From: JANQPX01 sp039197065
GTDB lineage: Bacteria; Pseudomonadota; Alphaproteobacteria; Geminicoccales; Geminicoccaceae
DNA: 64,000 nucleotides
Direction of reading: 5' to 3'
Assembly (NCBI GenBank): GCA_039197065.1
Contig: JBCCUL010000032.1
Coordinates: 55,838 to 119,837 of the forward strand
Shown: in pieces, positions 33,912 to 43,277 of the stretch
Layout: every line of letters starts with the position of its first letter
How positions within the stretch are numbered: the first letter of the stretch is position 1
Notes under the pieces: generated by a model
Databases searched by the model: none
What the model was told of the DNA's origin: nothing
The model's input: the letters and a program-made list of their open reading frames with translations, nothing else
Translations under genes and position numbers: made by a program

Positions 33912-34201
33912 GCCAGGACACGCCGCTGACCCCGCTTTGGGAAGTCTTTATCCGTCCCAGAAACGGCCTCGCTCATAAACATGTCGGCTCGCTCCATGCC
34001 GCGGATGAAGCGCTGGCGCTTCAGGCCGCACGCGACGTCTACACCCGCCGTGGCGAAGGCAATTCCATCTGGGTGGTGCCGTCAGCGGCGATCACCGCCT
34101 CCGATCCCGATGCTTCTGCTGAAACCTTCGAGCCCGCCGAAAGCAAGGTCTACCGCCACCCCACCTTCTACAAAATCCCCGACGAGGTCGACAACATATG
34201 A
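33908..34201 (+). CDS. paaB: Phenylacetyl-CoA epoxidase subunit PaaB
   Basis: 97 residues from the ATG at 33908, which overlaps the paaA stop (ATGA); the frame is open back to 33833 but that is inside paaA. PaaB is the small non-catalytic subunit that bridges PaaA-PaaC dimers. The family signature is clear: PLWEVFIRPRNGLAHKHVGS at the N-terminus and YTRRGEGNSIWVVPSAAI in the middle. Confidence 0.96.
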   Translation: MSQDTPLTPLWEVFIRPRNGLAHKHVGSLHAADEALALQAARDVYTRRGEGNSIWVVPSAAITASDPDASAETFEPAESKVYRHPTFYKIPDEVDNI

Positions 34202-35046
34202 CGGCGGGCGCGCCGCGGCGTAACCTTGACGGTATCCAGCCTGGTGACGACGCCGCCCGACATGCCAAGGTCCAAGTCAACGCGGCACCCGCTGGTGCCG
34301 AGGTCCAAGTCAACGAATTGCTCGCAGCAGGGGATGATCATTTGGTGCTGGGGCATCGGTTGAGCGAGTGGTGCGGGCATGCGCCGATGCTGGAAGAAGA
34401 CCTGGCGCTGCCGAATATGGGGCTCGATATGCTTGGCCAGGCGCGAGCACTCTATAGCTATGCGGCCGAGCTCGAAGGGCGGGGGCGGAGCGAGGACGAT
34501 ATCGCTTATCTTCGGGTGGATCGGGAGTATCGGAACTGCCTGCTGGTGGAGCGGCCGAATGGCGATTTTGCGCATACGATGCTGCGCCAGTTCTACTTCG
34601 CCGCGTTCATGCATCCTTTTTGGCAGGCGGCCACTGCCTCGATCGACGACAGGTTCGCAGCCATCGCCGCCAAGGCGGAGAAGGAAATCGCCTACCATGT
34701 CAGGCATGCTGGGGAGTGGGTGATCCGGCTTGGCGACGGCACGGAGGAGAGTGCGCGCCGCATGCGGGCCGCCGTCGAGGCGCTTCACCCCTACACGGAT
34801 GAACTCTTTGTCGACGCGGTCCCTGCGAGGGACAGCGTTGACTTGGCGCTGGTGCCCAGTCGGCCGGGTATGCGGGCTCGCTGGGATGCGACGGTTGGGG
34901 AGGTGTTTTCGGAGGCGCGGTTGGAGATCCCTGAGGTGGCTTTTCCGCTGTCGGGGGGTAGGCAAGGGCGGCATGGTGAGGAGTTCGGCTATCTGCTGGC
35001 CGAACTTCAATACATGCAGCGGACCTATCCGGGTCTGCAATGGTGA
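34198..35046 (+). CDS. paaC: Phenylacetyl-CoA epoxidase structural subunit PaaC
   Basis: 282 residues from the ATG at 34198, which overlaps the paaB stop. PaaC pairs with PaaA in the epoxidase core and has a ferritin-like fold without the full iron site. The conserved core is GDDHLVLGHRLSEWCGHAP then EEDLALPNMGLDMLGQARAL, with HVRHAGEWVIRLGDGTEES further on. An N-terminal extension of about 40 residues rich in Ala and Gly precedes the usual start of homology, so the true start may be somewhat later. Confidence 0.95.
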   Translation: MTAGAPRRNLDGIQPGDDAARHAKVQVNAAPAGAEVQVNELLAAGDDHLVLGHRLSEWCGHAPMLEEDLALPNMGLDMLGQARALYSYAAELEGRGRSEDDIAYLRVDREYRNCLLVERPNGDFAHTMLRQFYFAAFMHPFWQAATASIDDRFAAIAAKAEKEIAYHVRHAGEWVIRLGDGTEESARRMRAAVEALHPYTDELFVDAVPARDSVDLALVPSRPGMRARWDATVGEVFSEARLEIPEVAFPLSGGRQGRHGEEFGYLLAELQYMQRTYPGLQW

Positions 35047-35540
35047 CCGTGCCGGTCAAGGCTGACGATCGCGTTGTCGCTGCCTGGAAGGCTGCCGCTA
35101 ACGTTCCAGATCCCGAGGTGCCCTGCGTCACCGTTGAGGATCTGGGGATTTTGCGCTCGGTGGAGATGGAGGGCGACGTCATCGTTGCGAAGGTGACGCC
35201 GACTTATGCCGGCTGCCCCGCGGTGCTGGCGATCGAGCTTGCGATCGAAACGGCGTTACGTGAGGCGGGGTTCGAGGCGCGTATCGAGCGGGTGCTCTCG
35301 CCTGCCTGGACCACGGACTGGATCACCGATGCGGGCAGAGAAAAACTTCGGGCGTTCGGCATCGCGCCGCCTGTTGAGGGCAGTCGGAGCGCCGGCTTTT
35401 TCGAAAACATCGTGGTGCCCTGTCCGCGCTGCAGCTCAGAAAAAACCGAGAAGCTCGCAGCCTTTGGCTCGACGCCCTGCAAGGCGCAGTATCGTTGCCT
35501 CACCTGCGCCGAGCCGTTTGACTACTTCAAATGCCATTGA
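35040..35540 (+). CDS. paaD: PaaD, phenylacetyl-CoA epoxidase maturation protein
   Basis: 166 residues from the ATG at 35040, overlapping the paaC stop by seven bases. The N-terminal DUF59/MIP18-type domain (about 10-100) has NVPDPEVPCVTVEDLGILR and VTPTYAGCPAV. The C-terminal zinc-ribbon-like part has CPRCSSEKTEKL and CLTCAEPFDYFKCH, giving five cysteines and a His. PaaD is thought to help assemble metal centres of the epoxidase complex. Position and coupling in paaABCDE are normal. Confidence 0.95.
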   Translation: MVTVPVKADDRVVAAWKAAANVPDPEVPCVTVEDLGILRSVEMEGDVIVAKVTPTYAGCPAVLAIELAIETALREAGFEARIERVLSPAWTTDWITDAGREKLRAFGIAPPVEGSRSAGFFENIVVPCPRCSSEKTEKLAAFGSTPCKAQYRCLTCAEPFDYFKCH

Positions 35541-35549
35541 GCTGAGCTT

Positions 35550-36632
35550 GTGATCGCCCCTCGATTTCATCCGCTGACGATCAGTATGATCCGAGAAGAG
35601 ACCGCCGATGCGCGCGCCGTGACCTTCTCGATCCCAAAGGATCTTGCCGAGGCCTATGCCTTCATTCCCGGGCAATATGTGACAATCCGTATCGATCTGG
35701 ACGGGGAGGATGTGCGCCGGTCCTACTCCATCTGCACGACGCCTTGGGACAATGGCATTTCCGTCGGCATTCGTTGCATCGCAGGCGGCAGTTTTTCGTC
35801 CTTCGCCCGCAGCTTGAAGGAAGGGGACGTCCTCGACGTCATGACGCCGCAAGGAAGGTTTCTGGCGCCGATCGGCGGCGTTCACGACTACCTTCTGCTG
35901 GCGGCGGGCTCGGGCATCACGCCGATGATGTCGATCGCCTCATCGGTGCTGGCCGGAGAGCCGGAGAGCCGGGTCACGCTTCTCTATGCCAATCGCACCA
36001 GCGACAGCATCATGTTTCGTGACAGGCTGGATGCGCTGAAGGACAGGCATATCACGCGTTTTTCGGTGACCCACATCCTCGATGAGGAACGTCAGGAGGT
36101 GGAGCTTTTGAACGGCAGGCTGGGCCGGGATAAGCTGCACGTCTTCGCTCAGGCCGGCGTCATCCAGCCGGATGTGCATGACGGCGTCTATATCTGTGGT
36201 CCCCAGCCGATGATGGAGGTGGCCTCCGAGGCCATGCGTGAACTAGGTGTCGGTGAAAAGAAGATCCACTTCGAGCTGTTCACGCCGCCTGGCGGTCCGC
36301 CACCGATTGCCAGCGCCTCCGAGGCTGCGACGGAGGCAGCAGCTGACGGCGTCACAGTCGAGGTGATCCTGGATGGTGCCAGACGGACTTTCCCCCTGGA
36401 AGAAGCCGGCGAAACCGTGCTCGACGCCGCCGGCCGCGCCGGTCTCGACCTTCCCTATAGCTGTGCTGCCGGCATGTGCTGCACCTGTCGCTGCAAGGTG
36501 ATCGAGGGGACGGGCGAGATGATCCAGAACTACTCGCTTGAACCCTGGGAACTGGAGGCAGGCTTCACGCTCGCCTGCCAGACACGCCCAACCTCGAAAA
36601 AACTCGTCCTGGATTTCGACGCGGTGGTGTGA
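35550..36632 (+). CDS. paaE: Phenylacetyl-CoA epoxidase reductase PaaE
   Basis: 360 residues from a GTG nine bases after paaD. PaaE passes electrons from NADPH to PaaA. Domains in order: FAD-binding barrel (about 5-105, with GQYVTIRI and RRSYSICTTP), NAD(P)-binding domain (about 110-230, with LLAAGSGITPMMSIA and CGPQPMMEV), then a plant-type 2Fe-2S ferredoxin domain (about 270-355) with the cysteine cluster PYSCAAGMCCTCRCKV and a distal Cys in LACQT. This closes the operon. paaK and the genes for later steps (paaG, paaZ, paaF, paaH, paaJ) are not in the window. Confidence 0.97.
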   Translation: MIAPRFHPLTISMIREETADARAVTFSIPKDLAEAYAFIPGQYVTIRIDLDGEDVRRSYSICTTPWDNGISVGIRCIAGGSFSSFARSLKEGDVLDVMTPQGRFLAPIGGVHDYLLLAAGSGITPMMSIASSVLAGEPESRVTLLYANRTSDSIMFRDRLDALKDRHITRFSVTHILDEERQEVELLNGRLGRDKLHVFAQAGVIQPDVHDGVYICGPQPMMEVASEAMRELGVGEKKIHFELFTPPGGPPPIASASEAATEAAADGVTVEVILDGARRTFPLEEAGETVLDAAGRAGLDLPYSCAAGMCCTCRCKVIEGTGEMIQNYSLEPWELEAGFTLACQTRPTSKKLVLDFDAVV

Positions 36633-36763
36633 CCGACGCCGGTCGGCGTCTGGATGATCGGGAGCGGCGGTTTTTCGGTCTCCTTGTTCCAGTTGGCGTT
36701 ATCGCTTTTTGACGCTCATCGAATTCACCAAGCCTTAACCTTTGCCTGAGATGATCTCTTCCT

Positions 36764-36838
36764 GGTCCATGCGATCCTGGGAATCCGTGCCTGGGCCGGA
36801 GTCTCTTGCAGGCTCGGACTGCCAGGATCGCATGGACC
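36764..36838. repeat. Intergenic palindromic repeat, family 1, copy 2
   Basis: The best-preserved copy: 17 perfect outer base pairs (GGTCCATGCGATCCTGG against CCAGGATCGCATGGACC), then TCCG/CGGA and GCC/GGC inner pairs with few mismatches. It lies in the non-coding stretch between paaE and the decayed DUF4062 gene (36633-37038). The rest of that stretch shows no gene. A short hairpin, GACGCC-GGTC-GGCGTC, just after the paaE stop may help end the paa transcript. Confidence 0.9.
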
Positions 36839-37038
36839 CGATCGTCAGGATGGCGAGGGAGGGTGAAGATTGAGTTAACGGCGTGTCTTGGAGAGGGGTG
36901 GGGGCGGTCTTTTCTCGGCTGGCCGGTGTCTGGCGGCTGGGGCTCGGATTGATGGCATGCTCGAAGGTTGGAAATTGCCGGTTGAGGCGGTAGCGGCTAG
37001 TCTCTGGCCTGCTGTTTTGATGATTGCAGGTCGGGTCA

Positions 37039-39123
37039 TTGGCGAAACGTGTCGAGCAGTTCAGGATTTTCCTGTCCTCGCCTGGGGATGTTCAGGCGGA
37101 GCGCGATATTGCGCGGAAGCTGATCAAGGACGTGCTGCCTTACAGCCCGTTCATTCGGGGGCGGGCGACGTTCGATGTGGTCAGCTGGGACGATCCCCAT
37201 GCGGCCCCCGGCCTCGACGCCCATCTCACCCCGCAGGAAGCGATCAATCGCCAGCTTCCCAAGCCTTCCGAGTGCGACATCGTCATCGTCATCCTCTGGG
37301 GCCGCATGGGGACGCCCCTGCCATCCACCTACACCAAAGAGGATGGCTCGACCTATCAATCCGGCACCGAATGGGAATATCACTCTGCTAGCAGCAGTGG
37401 CCAAACTTTGACCCTGCTCTACCGGCGGACCGAAGAGCCCCGGATTGGGGCGAGAGACCCTGAGGTCCACGACAAGTTAAGAGCAAGTTCGCAAGGTCGA
37501 CAGTTTTTTCGAGCGTTTTCAAGAGGCTGACGGCTCTCTCTCAGGTAGCTTTACGACCTATAAGGGTGTCAAGGATTTTCGAGTGACCCTTCACCAGCAC
37601 TTGGAGCATTAGGTCGCGCGCCTTTTGGGCGACATGTTCAGCGAAGAGCTTGGTGTGTTCAGAGCTGCGGTCGAGACCATGCTCACGACCCTGAAGGTGC
37701 GGGAAGTTCCGCCAGAGCATCTAGAAACTAAGCTCAAGGAGATCGCCGAACGTCACCTGGATCTGACCGCGAAGTTGCATGAGCTGTCCCGATCGAATGA
37801 AGAACCAGAGGTCGCCGAAAAGCGTGAGCAGGCGGCGGAGGTGATCGAGCAGGGTGACTATGAGCAGGCCGAGGCGTTGCTGGCTGAAGCTGTTACGATC
37901 GACCGCGACCGTATCGATCAGCAGCAGGATGCGATTGATCGCAGCAAGCTCAGTATTGCGGTGACTATTGCCCAACAGGGCGAGCTGGAACGTACCCGTT
38001 TGAACTATCGAAAAGCCGCAGGGCACTTTGCGGAGGCGGCTGATCGGGTTCAGTCCTTTGATAGCGATGCCGCTGTTGAGTACCTGTCGAAGCAGGCATC
38101 AGTGCTCAATGATCAAGGGAGAGAGTTTGGCGACAACTTAGCCCTTGTCGAGGCGATTGGGATATATCGCGCTGTTCTGGACAAGCAGCCCCGCGATAGC
38201 CTGCCCGCCAAATGGGCTGCGACTCAGAATGACCTGGGGAATGCACTTTGGACCCTTGGTTCGCGGGAGAGCGGCAAGGCAAGGCTGGAAGAGGCGGTGA
38301 GCGCATACCGGGATGCTTTTGGGGGAAAGGCTCCGCGAGAACGTGCCCTTAGACTGGGCTGAGACCCAAAACAACCTTGGTATAGCTTTAGGCGTTCTTG
38401 GCGAGCGAGAGGTTGGAACTTCGAGTTTGGAGCAGGCGATTTTCGCCTTTAGCGAAGCGTTGGAGGAAAGAACGCGAGAGCGGGTGCCTCTAGATTGGGG
38501 GACCACCAAACTCAATCTTGGTAATGTGCTATCGATTCTTGGCGAGCGAGAAAGTGGGACATTAAGGTTGGAAGAGGCGGTAGCTGCCTATAAGGATGCC
38601 TTGGAGGAGAAGCCTCGAGAGCTTGTTCCCTTCGAATGGGCGATGACCTACAACAACCTAGGTAATACGCTATTGAACCTTGGCGAACGCGAACCTGGGA
38701 CGAGCAGGCTGGAAGAGGCGGTTGGGGCGTATAGTAATACCTTGCAGGAGGTAATCCGGGAGCGTGCGCCTCTCGACTGGGCTAGGACTCAGAGCAACCT
38801 TGGGATTGCGCTGGGAACCATTGGCGAGCGAGAGGTCGGGACATCGAAATTGAAGGAGGCATTGAGAGCCTTTAACGAAGCCCTAAAGGAAAGAACCTGC
38901 GAGCGCACACCTTTCGACTGGGCAACAACAGAGGTCAACGTTGGTACTGTACTATATTGTTTAGGAGTTCGAACAGGAGAAAGAACTCATCTAGAGGCTG
39001 CATTAGAAGCTTTCAGGAAGGCTCTGAAGGTCTTTCTAGAAGAAGCCTCGTACATACAACTTGGCAAGTGATATTCGGCGTCGCATCGCCGAAATCGAAG
39101 CCGCCATCGCCCGCCTCTCTTGA
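37039..39123 (+). pseudogene. Decayed DUF4062-TPR gene (three frameshifts and an in-frame stop)
   Basis: The gene begins near a TTG at 37039 with a DUF4062 domain: FRIFLSSPGDVQAERD, PSECDIVIVILWGRMGTPLP, GTEWEYHSA. Near 37480 one extra base breaks the frame; in the next frame the text resumes as EQVRKVDSFFERFQ and FTTYKGVKDFRVTLHQHLEH. An in-frame TAG follows at 37610-37612, after which the same frame continues VARLLGDMFSEELGVFR. A second extra base in the T4G5 run at 38317-38325 breaks it again. The next frame holds most of six ~47-residue TPR-like repeats (PLDWAxTQNNLG, then LGEREVGT and LEEAV). A third extra base near 39063 separates the final RRRIAEIEAAIARLS. Homologues are often defence-associated; this copy looks dead. 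Confidence 0.85.
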
Positions 39124-39243
39124 AACCTCACCCATAGCTCACCACCCGCCCCGTCACCCGGGCGAGGTCCAGTCGAGGCTGGCCGACCTTCGGCCAAAGG
39201 CTTATATGAGAGGGCTTAGGGCATTAACGGGAAGAGAGCGTCC

Positions 39244-40677
39244 ATGCTGAATACCGAGCTTTACATCGATGGCCAGTGGCAGCCTGCCATGGCTGGCGGG
39301 ACCATCGACATCATCGATCCTGCGACCGAGGAGGGGGTGACGACGGCCGCCCAGGCGGATCGGGGCGATGTCGATGCTGCGATTGCGGCGGCGCATAAGG
39401 CGTTTTTGAGCTGGCGGCAGGTGCCGGCCTGGGAGCGTTCCAAGGTTTTGCGTAAGACGGCGCAGCTGTTGGCGGAGCGCATGGAGCGGATCGCGCATCA
39501 GCTGACGCTGGAATGCGGTAAGCCTATCGGCCAGTCCAAGGCTGAGCTTGCCAATGCGGTCGAGCTGATCGACTGGTATGCGGACGAGGCGCGGCGGATT
39601 TTCGGCATGACCCTGCCTGGCCGTACCGGCAATAACCGCTTCATGACCACCTATGAGCCTGTGGGCGTGGTGGGGGCGTTCACCGCCTGGAATTTCCCGG
39701 TGCTGCTGCAGGCGCGGAAGATTGCGCCGGCGCTGGCGACCGGCTGCACGATCGTGACGCGTCCTGCCGAGGAGGGCACGGGCGCTGTCGTCGAGCTGAT
39801 CAAGTGCTTCGTGGATGCGGGCGCACCGGCCGGTACCGTGAACCTGGTGACGGGTCTGCCGGAGGTGATCTCCGAGACGATCATGGACAGCGATCTTGTC
39901 AGGAAGGTGACGTTCACGGGGTCCATTCCGGTCGGGCAGCATCTGATGCGGCGCGCCGCCGATACGGTGAAGCGCATGTCTATGGAGCTTGGCGGTCATG
40001 CGCCGGTGATCATTCATGAGGATGTCGATCCGGTGAAGACGGCGATCACCGCTGCCCAGGGCAAGTCCCGGAACAACGGCCAGGTCTGCGTCTCACCGAC
40101 CCGCTTTTACGTGCACAAGAAGCATGAGAAGGCGTTCAACGAGGCGTTTGCATCAGCGCTTTCCAAGATGAAGATCGGCCATGGCCTGGAGCCGGACACC
40201 GAGATCGGGCCGCTGATCAACAAGAAGCGCCTCGATTTCATCGAGCAGATGGTCGAGCACACGGTGGGCGAAGGGGCGACGGTTGCGACCGGCGGCCGGC
40301 GACCGGCTGACAAGAACAAGGGCTTTTTCTACGAGCCGACCGTGTTCACCGACGTGCGCGACGACATGCGCATCATGAATGACGAGCCGTTCGGTCCGCT
40401 CGCACCCGTCACCACCTTCGAGGACTTCGACGAGGTGATCGAGCGCGCCAACAGCCTCTCCTATGGCCTCGCCGGCTATGTCTTCACCGACAGTCAGGCG
40501 ATGGCGATGAAGACCATGGAGGCGCTCAAGACCGGCATTGTCGGCGTCAACAACTATGTGGCGGCCACCGCGGAGATGCCGTTCGGCGGCGTCAATCATT
40601 CGGGCTTCGGCCGGGAGAACGGGCCGCATGGCCTGCTTGACTACATGGACGTCAAGTTCGCCAATATCGTGATGTGA
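39244..40677 (+). CDS. NAD(P)-dependent aldehyde dehydrogenase, succinate-semialdehyde type
   Basis: 477 residues. Aldehyde dehydrogenase superfamily with all catalytic features: oxyanion Asn in FTAWNFPVLL, the cofactor loop FTGSIPVGQHL, general base Glu in MELGGHAP, nucleophile Cys in NNGQVCVSPTRF, and the EPFGPLAPV motif. Closest in appearance to succinate-semialdehyde or related medium-chain dehydrogenases; the substrate is not certain. It follows the decayed TPR gene after 120 bp and is closed by a good terminator. A role with the paa operon is possible but unsupported by linkage. Confidence 0.93.
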   Translation: MLNTELYIDGQWQPAMAGGTIDIIDPATEEGVTTAAQADRGDVDAAIAAAHKAFLSWRQVPAWERSKVLRKTAQLLAERMERIAHQLTLECGKPIGQSKAELANAVELIDWYADEARRIFGMTLPGRTGNNRFMTTYEPVGVVGAFTAWNFPVLLQARKIAPALATGCTIVTRPAEEGTGAVVELIKCFVDAGAPAGTVNLVTGLPEVISETIMDSDLVRKVTFTGSIPVGQHLMRRAADTVKRMSMELGGHAPVIIHEDVDPVKTAITAAQGKSRNNGQVCVSPTRFYVHKKHEKAFNEAFASALSKMKIGHGLEPDTEIGPLINKKRLDFIEQMVEHTVGEGATVATGGRRPADKNKGFFYEPTVFTDVRDDMRIMNDEPFGPLAPVTTFEDFDEVIERANSLSYGLAGYVFTDSQAMAMKTMEALKTGIVGVNNYVAATAEMPFGGVNHSGFGRENGPHGLLDYMDVKFANIVM

Positions 40678-40703
40678 CCCAAGGCGGGTCGGCCTAAACA
40701 AAG

Positions 40704-40734
40704 AAAGGTCGGGCGCAGGAGCGTCCGGCCTTTT
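40704..40734. terminator. Intrinsic terminator between convergent genes
   Basis: Stem GGTCGGGCGC / GCGTCCGGCC with two wobble pairs, loop AGGA, flanked by AAA on the left and TTTT on the right. It serves the aldehyde dehydrogenase and, with its A-run, the leftward cytochrome c side as well. Confidence 0.85.
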
Positions 40735-40777
40735 CCTATGCTGTCTGCGGCTCGATGGAGCCGGCCTTCTCGATCGG

Positions 40778-41170
40778 TCAGCTGCCCGCGGCGGCTTCCT
40801 TGAGATAAGCGATCACGTTGGCGACGTCCTCTTCCTTCTTGAGGCCGGGGAACGCCATCTTGTTCTTCGGAATGTAGCCCTTGGGATCCGCCAGATATTC
40901 AGCGATAGTGGTCTCATCCCAGGTGACGCCGGATTCCTGCATCGCCTTGGAGTATTTGTAGCCATCGACCGACCCTGCCTCGCGGCCGAAGATACCGACC
41001 AGATGCGGCCCAAGGCGATTCTTTTCGCTGTCGACTACGTGGCAGGCCTTGCACTTATTGAAGACCTTCTTGCCGGCCGCGGCGTCGCCTTCCGCCAGGG
41101 CCAGAGGCGCCGCCATGGTCAACACTGCAGTGAACCCCATAATTCCCGCAGCTTTTTTCATGATTGTCAT
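40778..41170 (-). CDS. Class I cytochrome c
   Basis: 130 residues from the ATG at 41170 with GAGAGG upstream; ATG at 41161 is an alternative. A signal peptide ends near ALAEGD. The haem motif is CKACH, preceded by GKKVFNK. The axial Met is in NKMAFPGL. The fold with GPHLVGIFGREAG and a C-terminal DVANVIAYLKEA helix is the cytochrome c2 / mitochondrial-type class I. It is a periplasmic electron carrier. The 253 bp upstream gap to prfC would hold its promoter; nothing else is seen there. Confidence 0.95.
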   Translation of the reverse strand: MTIMKKAAGIMGFTAVLTMAAPLALAEGDAAAGKKVFNKCKACHVVDSEKNRLGPHLVGIFGREAGSVDGYKYSKAMQESGVTWDETTIAEYLADPKGYIPKNKMAFPGLKKEEDVANVIAYLKEAAAGS

Positions 41171-41423
41171 CAGATATCGATCCCTCTCTTGCTTCGCCAT
41201 TCAGCTTGGCCGAACGGTTCGAACCATCTGGTGCTACACTTTCAGCTCGAACCTGAACACAAGCTGAAAGTCTTGGATTTGGCAAGCCAGCTACTTGAGA
41301 CATGGTTTCTCAGAGCCGCATCGTCAATTCGGGAACGTCAAGATGACGCGGTCGTTCCCGATGACCATCCTTGGAATTTGCCCGCCGTCGAGCTGTGACA
41401 CTCTTTGATACTGAAAATATCGG

Positions 41424-42998
41424 CTACTGGATCTCCATGGTACGCAGGAAATCGATGCTCTCGTTGCTCTTGATCTTGTAATTGAGCGCCCATTCGCTGT
41501 CCGAGAGGAAAACCGGCATCTCGTTCCGGTCCAGAACGACGTGGTTTTTATTCTGTTCGATGAAGGTGTTGAGCGCCGCGTCGTCCTCGGAGCGCAGCCA
41601 GCGTGCGGTGGTATAGGCGACGCCGTCGAAGCCGATATCGACCTTGTACTCTTGCGCCGCGCGCGACGTCAGGACATCGAGCTGCAGCACGCCCACCACG
41701 CCGACCATCCAGTTGCCGCCAATCATCGGCTTGAAGACCTGGATGAGCCCTTCATCGGCCAGATCGTCGAGAGCGGCGCGCAGCTGCTTGATCTTGCGCG
41801 TATCGCCGAGGCGGACGCGGCGCAGGATCTCCGGCGCGAATACCGGAAGCCCGGTGAACCGGATATTCTCACCCTCGGAGAAGGTGTCGCCCACCCGGAT
41901 CGTGCCGTGATTGGGGATGCCGATGACGTCGCCGGGTCGTGCATTTTCGACGATTTCCCGATCCTTGGCGAGGAACAGGATCGGGCTATGGACCATGACG
42001 TCCTTTTGGGTTCTGACCTGGTGGAGCTTCATGCCGCGCTCGAAGGTGCCCGAGGCGAGACGCAGGAAGGCGACGCGATCGCGGTGGTTCTTGTCCATAT
42101 TGGCCTGGACCTTGAAGACGAAGCCGCTCACGCTTTTCTCGTCCGGCTGGATGGCGCGGCCATCGGCGGGGCTGGGCCTGGGGCCCGGCGCCTGTTCGGC
42201 GATCAGATCGAGCAGCGGGCCGACGCCATAATCCTTGAGCGCGCTGCCGAAGATCACCGGGGTCAGGTGACCCTCGAGATAGGCGTTTTGATCGAAGGCG
42301 GGATAGGCGCCCTGCGCGAGTTCGATATTCTCCTTGGCGGGCTCAAGCACGCTCTCGGGTACGCGCGCGGCCAGCTGGTCGTCGTCGAGCCCCTCGCAAT
42401 CGAGTGTGAGATCGAATCGCTCGCCATAGCCTTCGCTGCTGGTCAGAAAGCGATTGGCGTGGAGATCGAAGCAGCCGGCAAAGCCCGTGCCCATGCCGAT
42501 CGGCCAGACCAGCGGCGCGATGTCGAGGGCGAGTTTCTCCTGCACTTCGTCCAGAACTTCGAACGGGTCCCGGCCTTCACGGTCCACCTTGTTGATGAAG
42601 GTGATGATCGGGATGTCGCGGAGACGGCAGACCTCGAAGAGCTTCAAGGTCTGGCTCTCGATGCCCTTGGCCGCATCGATCACCATGACGGCGCTGTCGA
42701 CGGCGGTCAGGGTTCGATAGGTGTCTTCGGAAAAATCCTCATGGCCGGGTGTGTCCAAAAGGTTGAACACCAGGCCCCTGTGCGGGAAGGTCATGACCGA
42801 GCTGGTGACGGAGATACCCCGGTCCTGCTCGATTTTCATCCAATCAGAGCGCGCGCGCCGTCGTTCGCCTCTTGCCTTGACGTCGCCCGCGAGGTGAATG
42901 GCGCCGCCGGCCAGCAGCAGCCGTTCGGTCAGCGTTGTCTTGCCGGCGTCGGGATGCGAAATGATCGCGAAAGTCCGCCGGCTTGGATGGTCGGTCAA
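41424..42998 (-). CDS. prfC: Peptide chain release factor 3
   Basis: 524 residues from a TTG at 42998. RF3 is the translational GTPase that recycles RF1 and RF2 from the ribosome. G1 is ISHPDAGKTTLTERLL, with G2 in RGISVTSSVMTF, G3 in LLDTPGHEDFSEDTYR, G4 in TFINKVDREGRDP. The later domains have the family-specific HQVRTQKDVMVHSPI and FAPEILRRVRLGDTRK. Length is normal. Confidence 0.97.
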   Translation of the reverse strand: MTDHPSRRTFAIISHPDAGKTTLTERLLLAGGAIHLAGDVKARGERRRARSDWMKIEQDRGISVTSSVMTFPHRGLVFNLLDTPGHEDFSEDTYRTLTAVDSAVMVIDAAKGIESQTLKLFEVCRLRDIPIITFINKVDREGRDPFEVLDEVQEKLALDIAPLVWPIGMGTGFAGCFDLHANRFLTSSEGYGERFDLTLDCEGLDDDQLAARVPESVLEPAKENIELAQGAYPAFDQNAYLEGHLTPVIFGSALKDYGVGPLLDLIAEQAPGPRPSPADGRAIQPDEKSVSGFVFKVQANMDKNHRDRVAFLRLASGTFERGMKLHQVRTQKDVMVHSPILFLAKDREIVENARPGDVIGIPNHGTIRVGDTFSEGENIRFTGLPVFAPEILRRVRLGDTRKIKQLRAALDDLADEGLIQVFKPMIGGNWMVGVVGVLQLDVLTSRAAQEYKVDIGFDGVAYTTARWLRSEDDAALNTFIEQNKNHVVLDRNEMPVFLSDSEWALNYKIKSNESIDFLRTMEIQ

Positions 42999-43277
42999 TG
43001 TGACGAGATCTCATCTAGAAGTCAGGGAGCCTTGTATTTAGGCAACCTTCCGGGCGTTGTCGAGCGCTACGGAAAGGACGTCATCTGTGCCTGGTATTCC
43101 TCGGGAGATCGTCACTCGGTGTACCTGCATCGGTGGTCCAATGCCGATAAGGCCTCCCATGAATGAGGAGGTTTGTGTCCGTTAAGCTTTTGCTATCGAT
43201 TTTTTGCTAATGCTTGAATTTGTAGCTGCGAGCTTCCCACCGTTTCAGTCGGTGGTCATCTACTGATTTGGTATAAG

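Noticed and set aside
34861..34890. GGGTATGCGGGCTC inside paaC as an inserted repeat
   Set aside because: The local protein sequence fits normal PaaC, so the match is coding coincidence.
36622..36650. Sixth post-stop element after paaE (GTGGTGTGACC at the stop)
   Set aside because: The palindrome is not completed and the following blocks of the family are missing; it is probably coincidence from the Val-Val-stop codons.
41541..43166. 541-codon plus-strand frame
   Set aside because: Antisense to prfC, which has all GTPase motifs.
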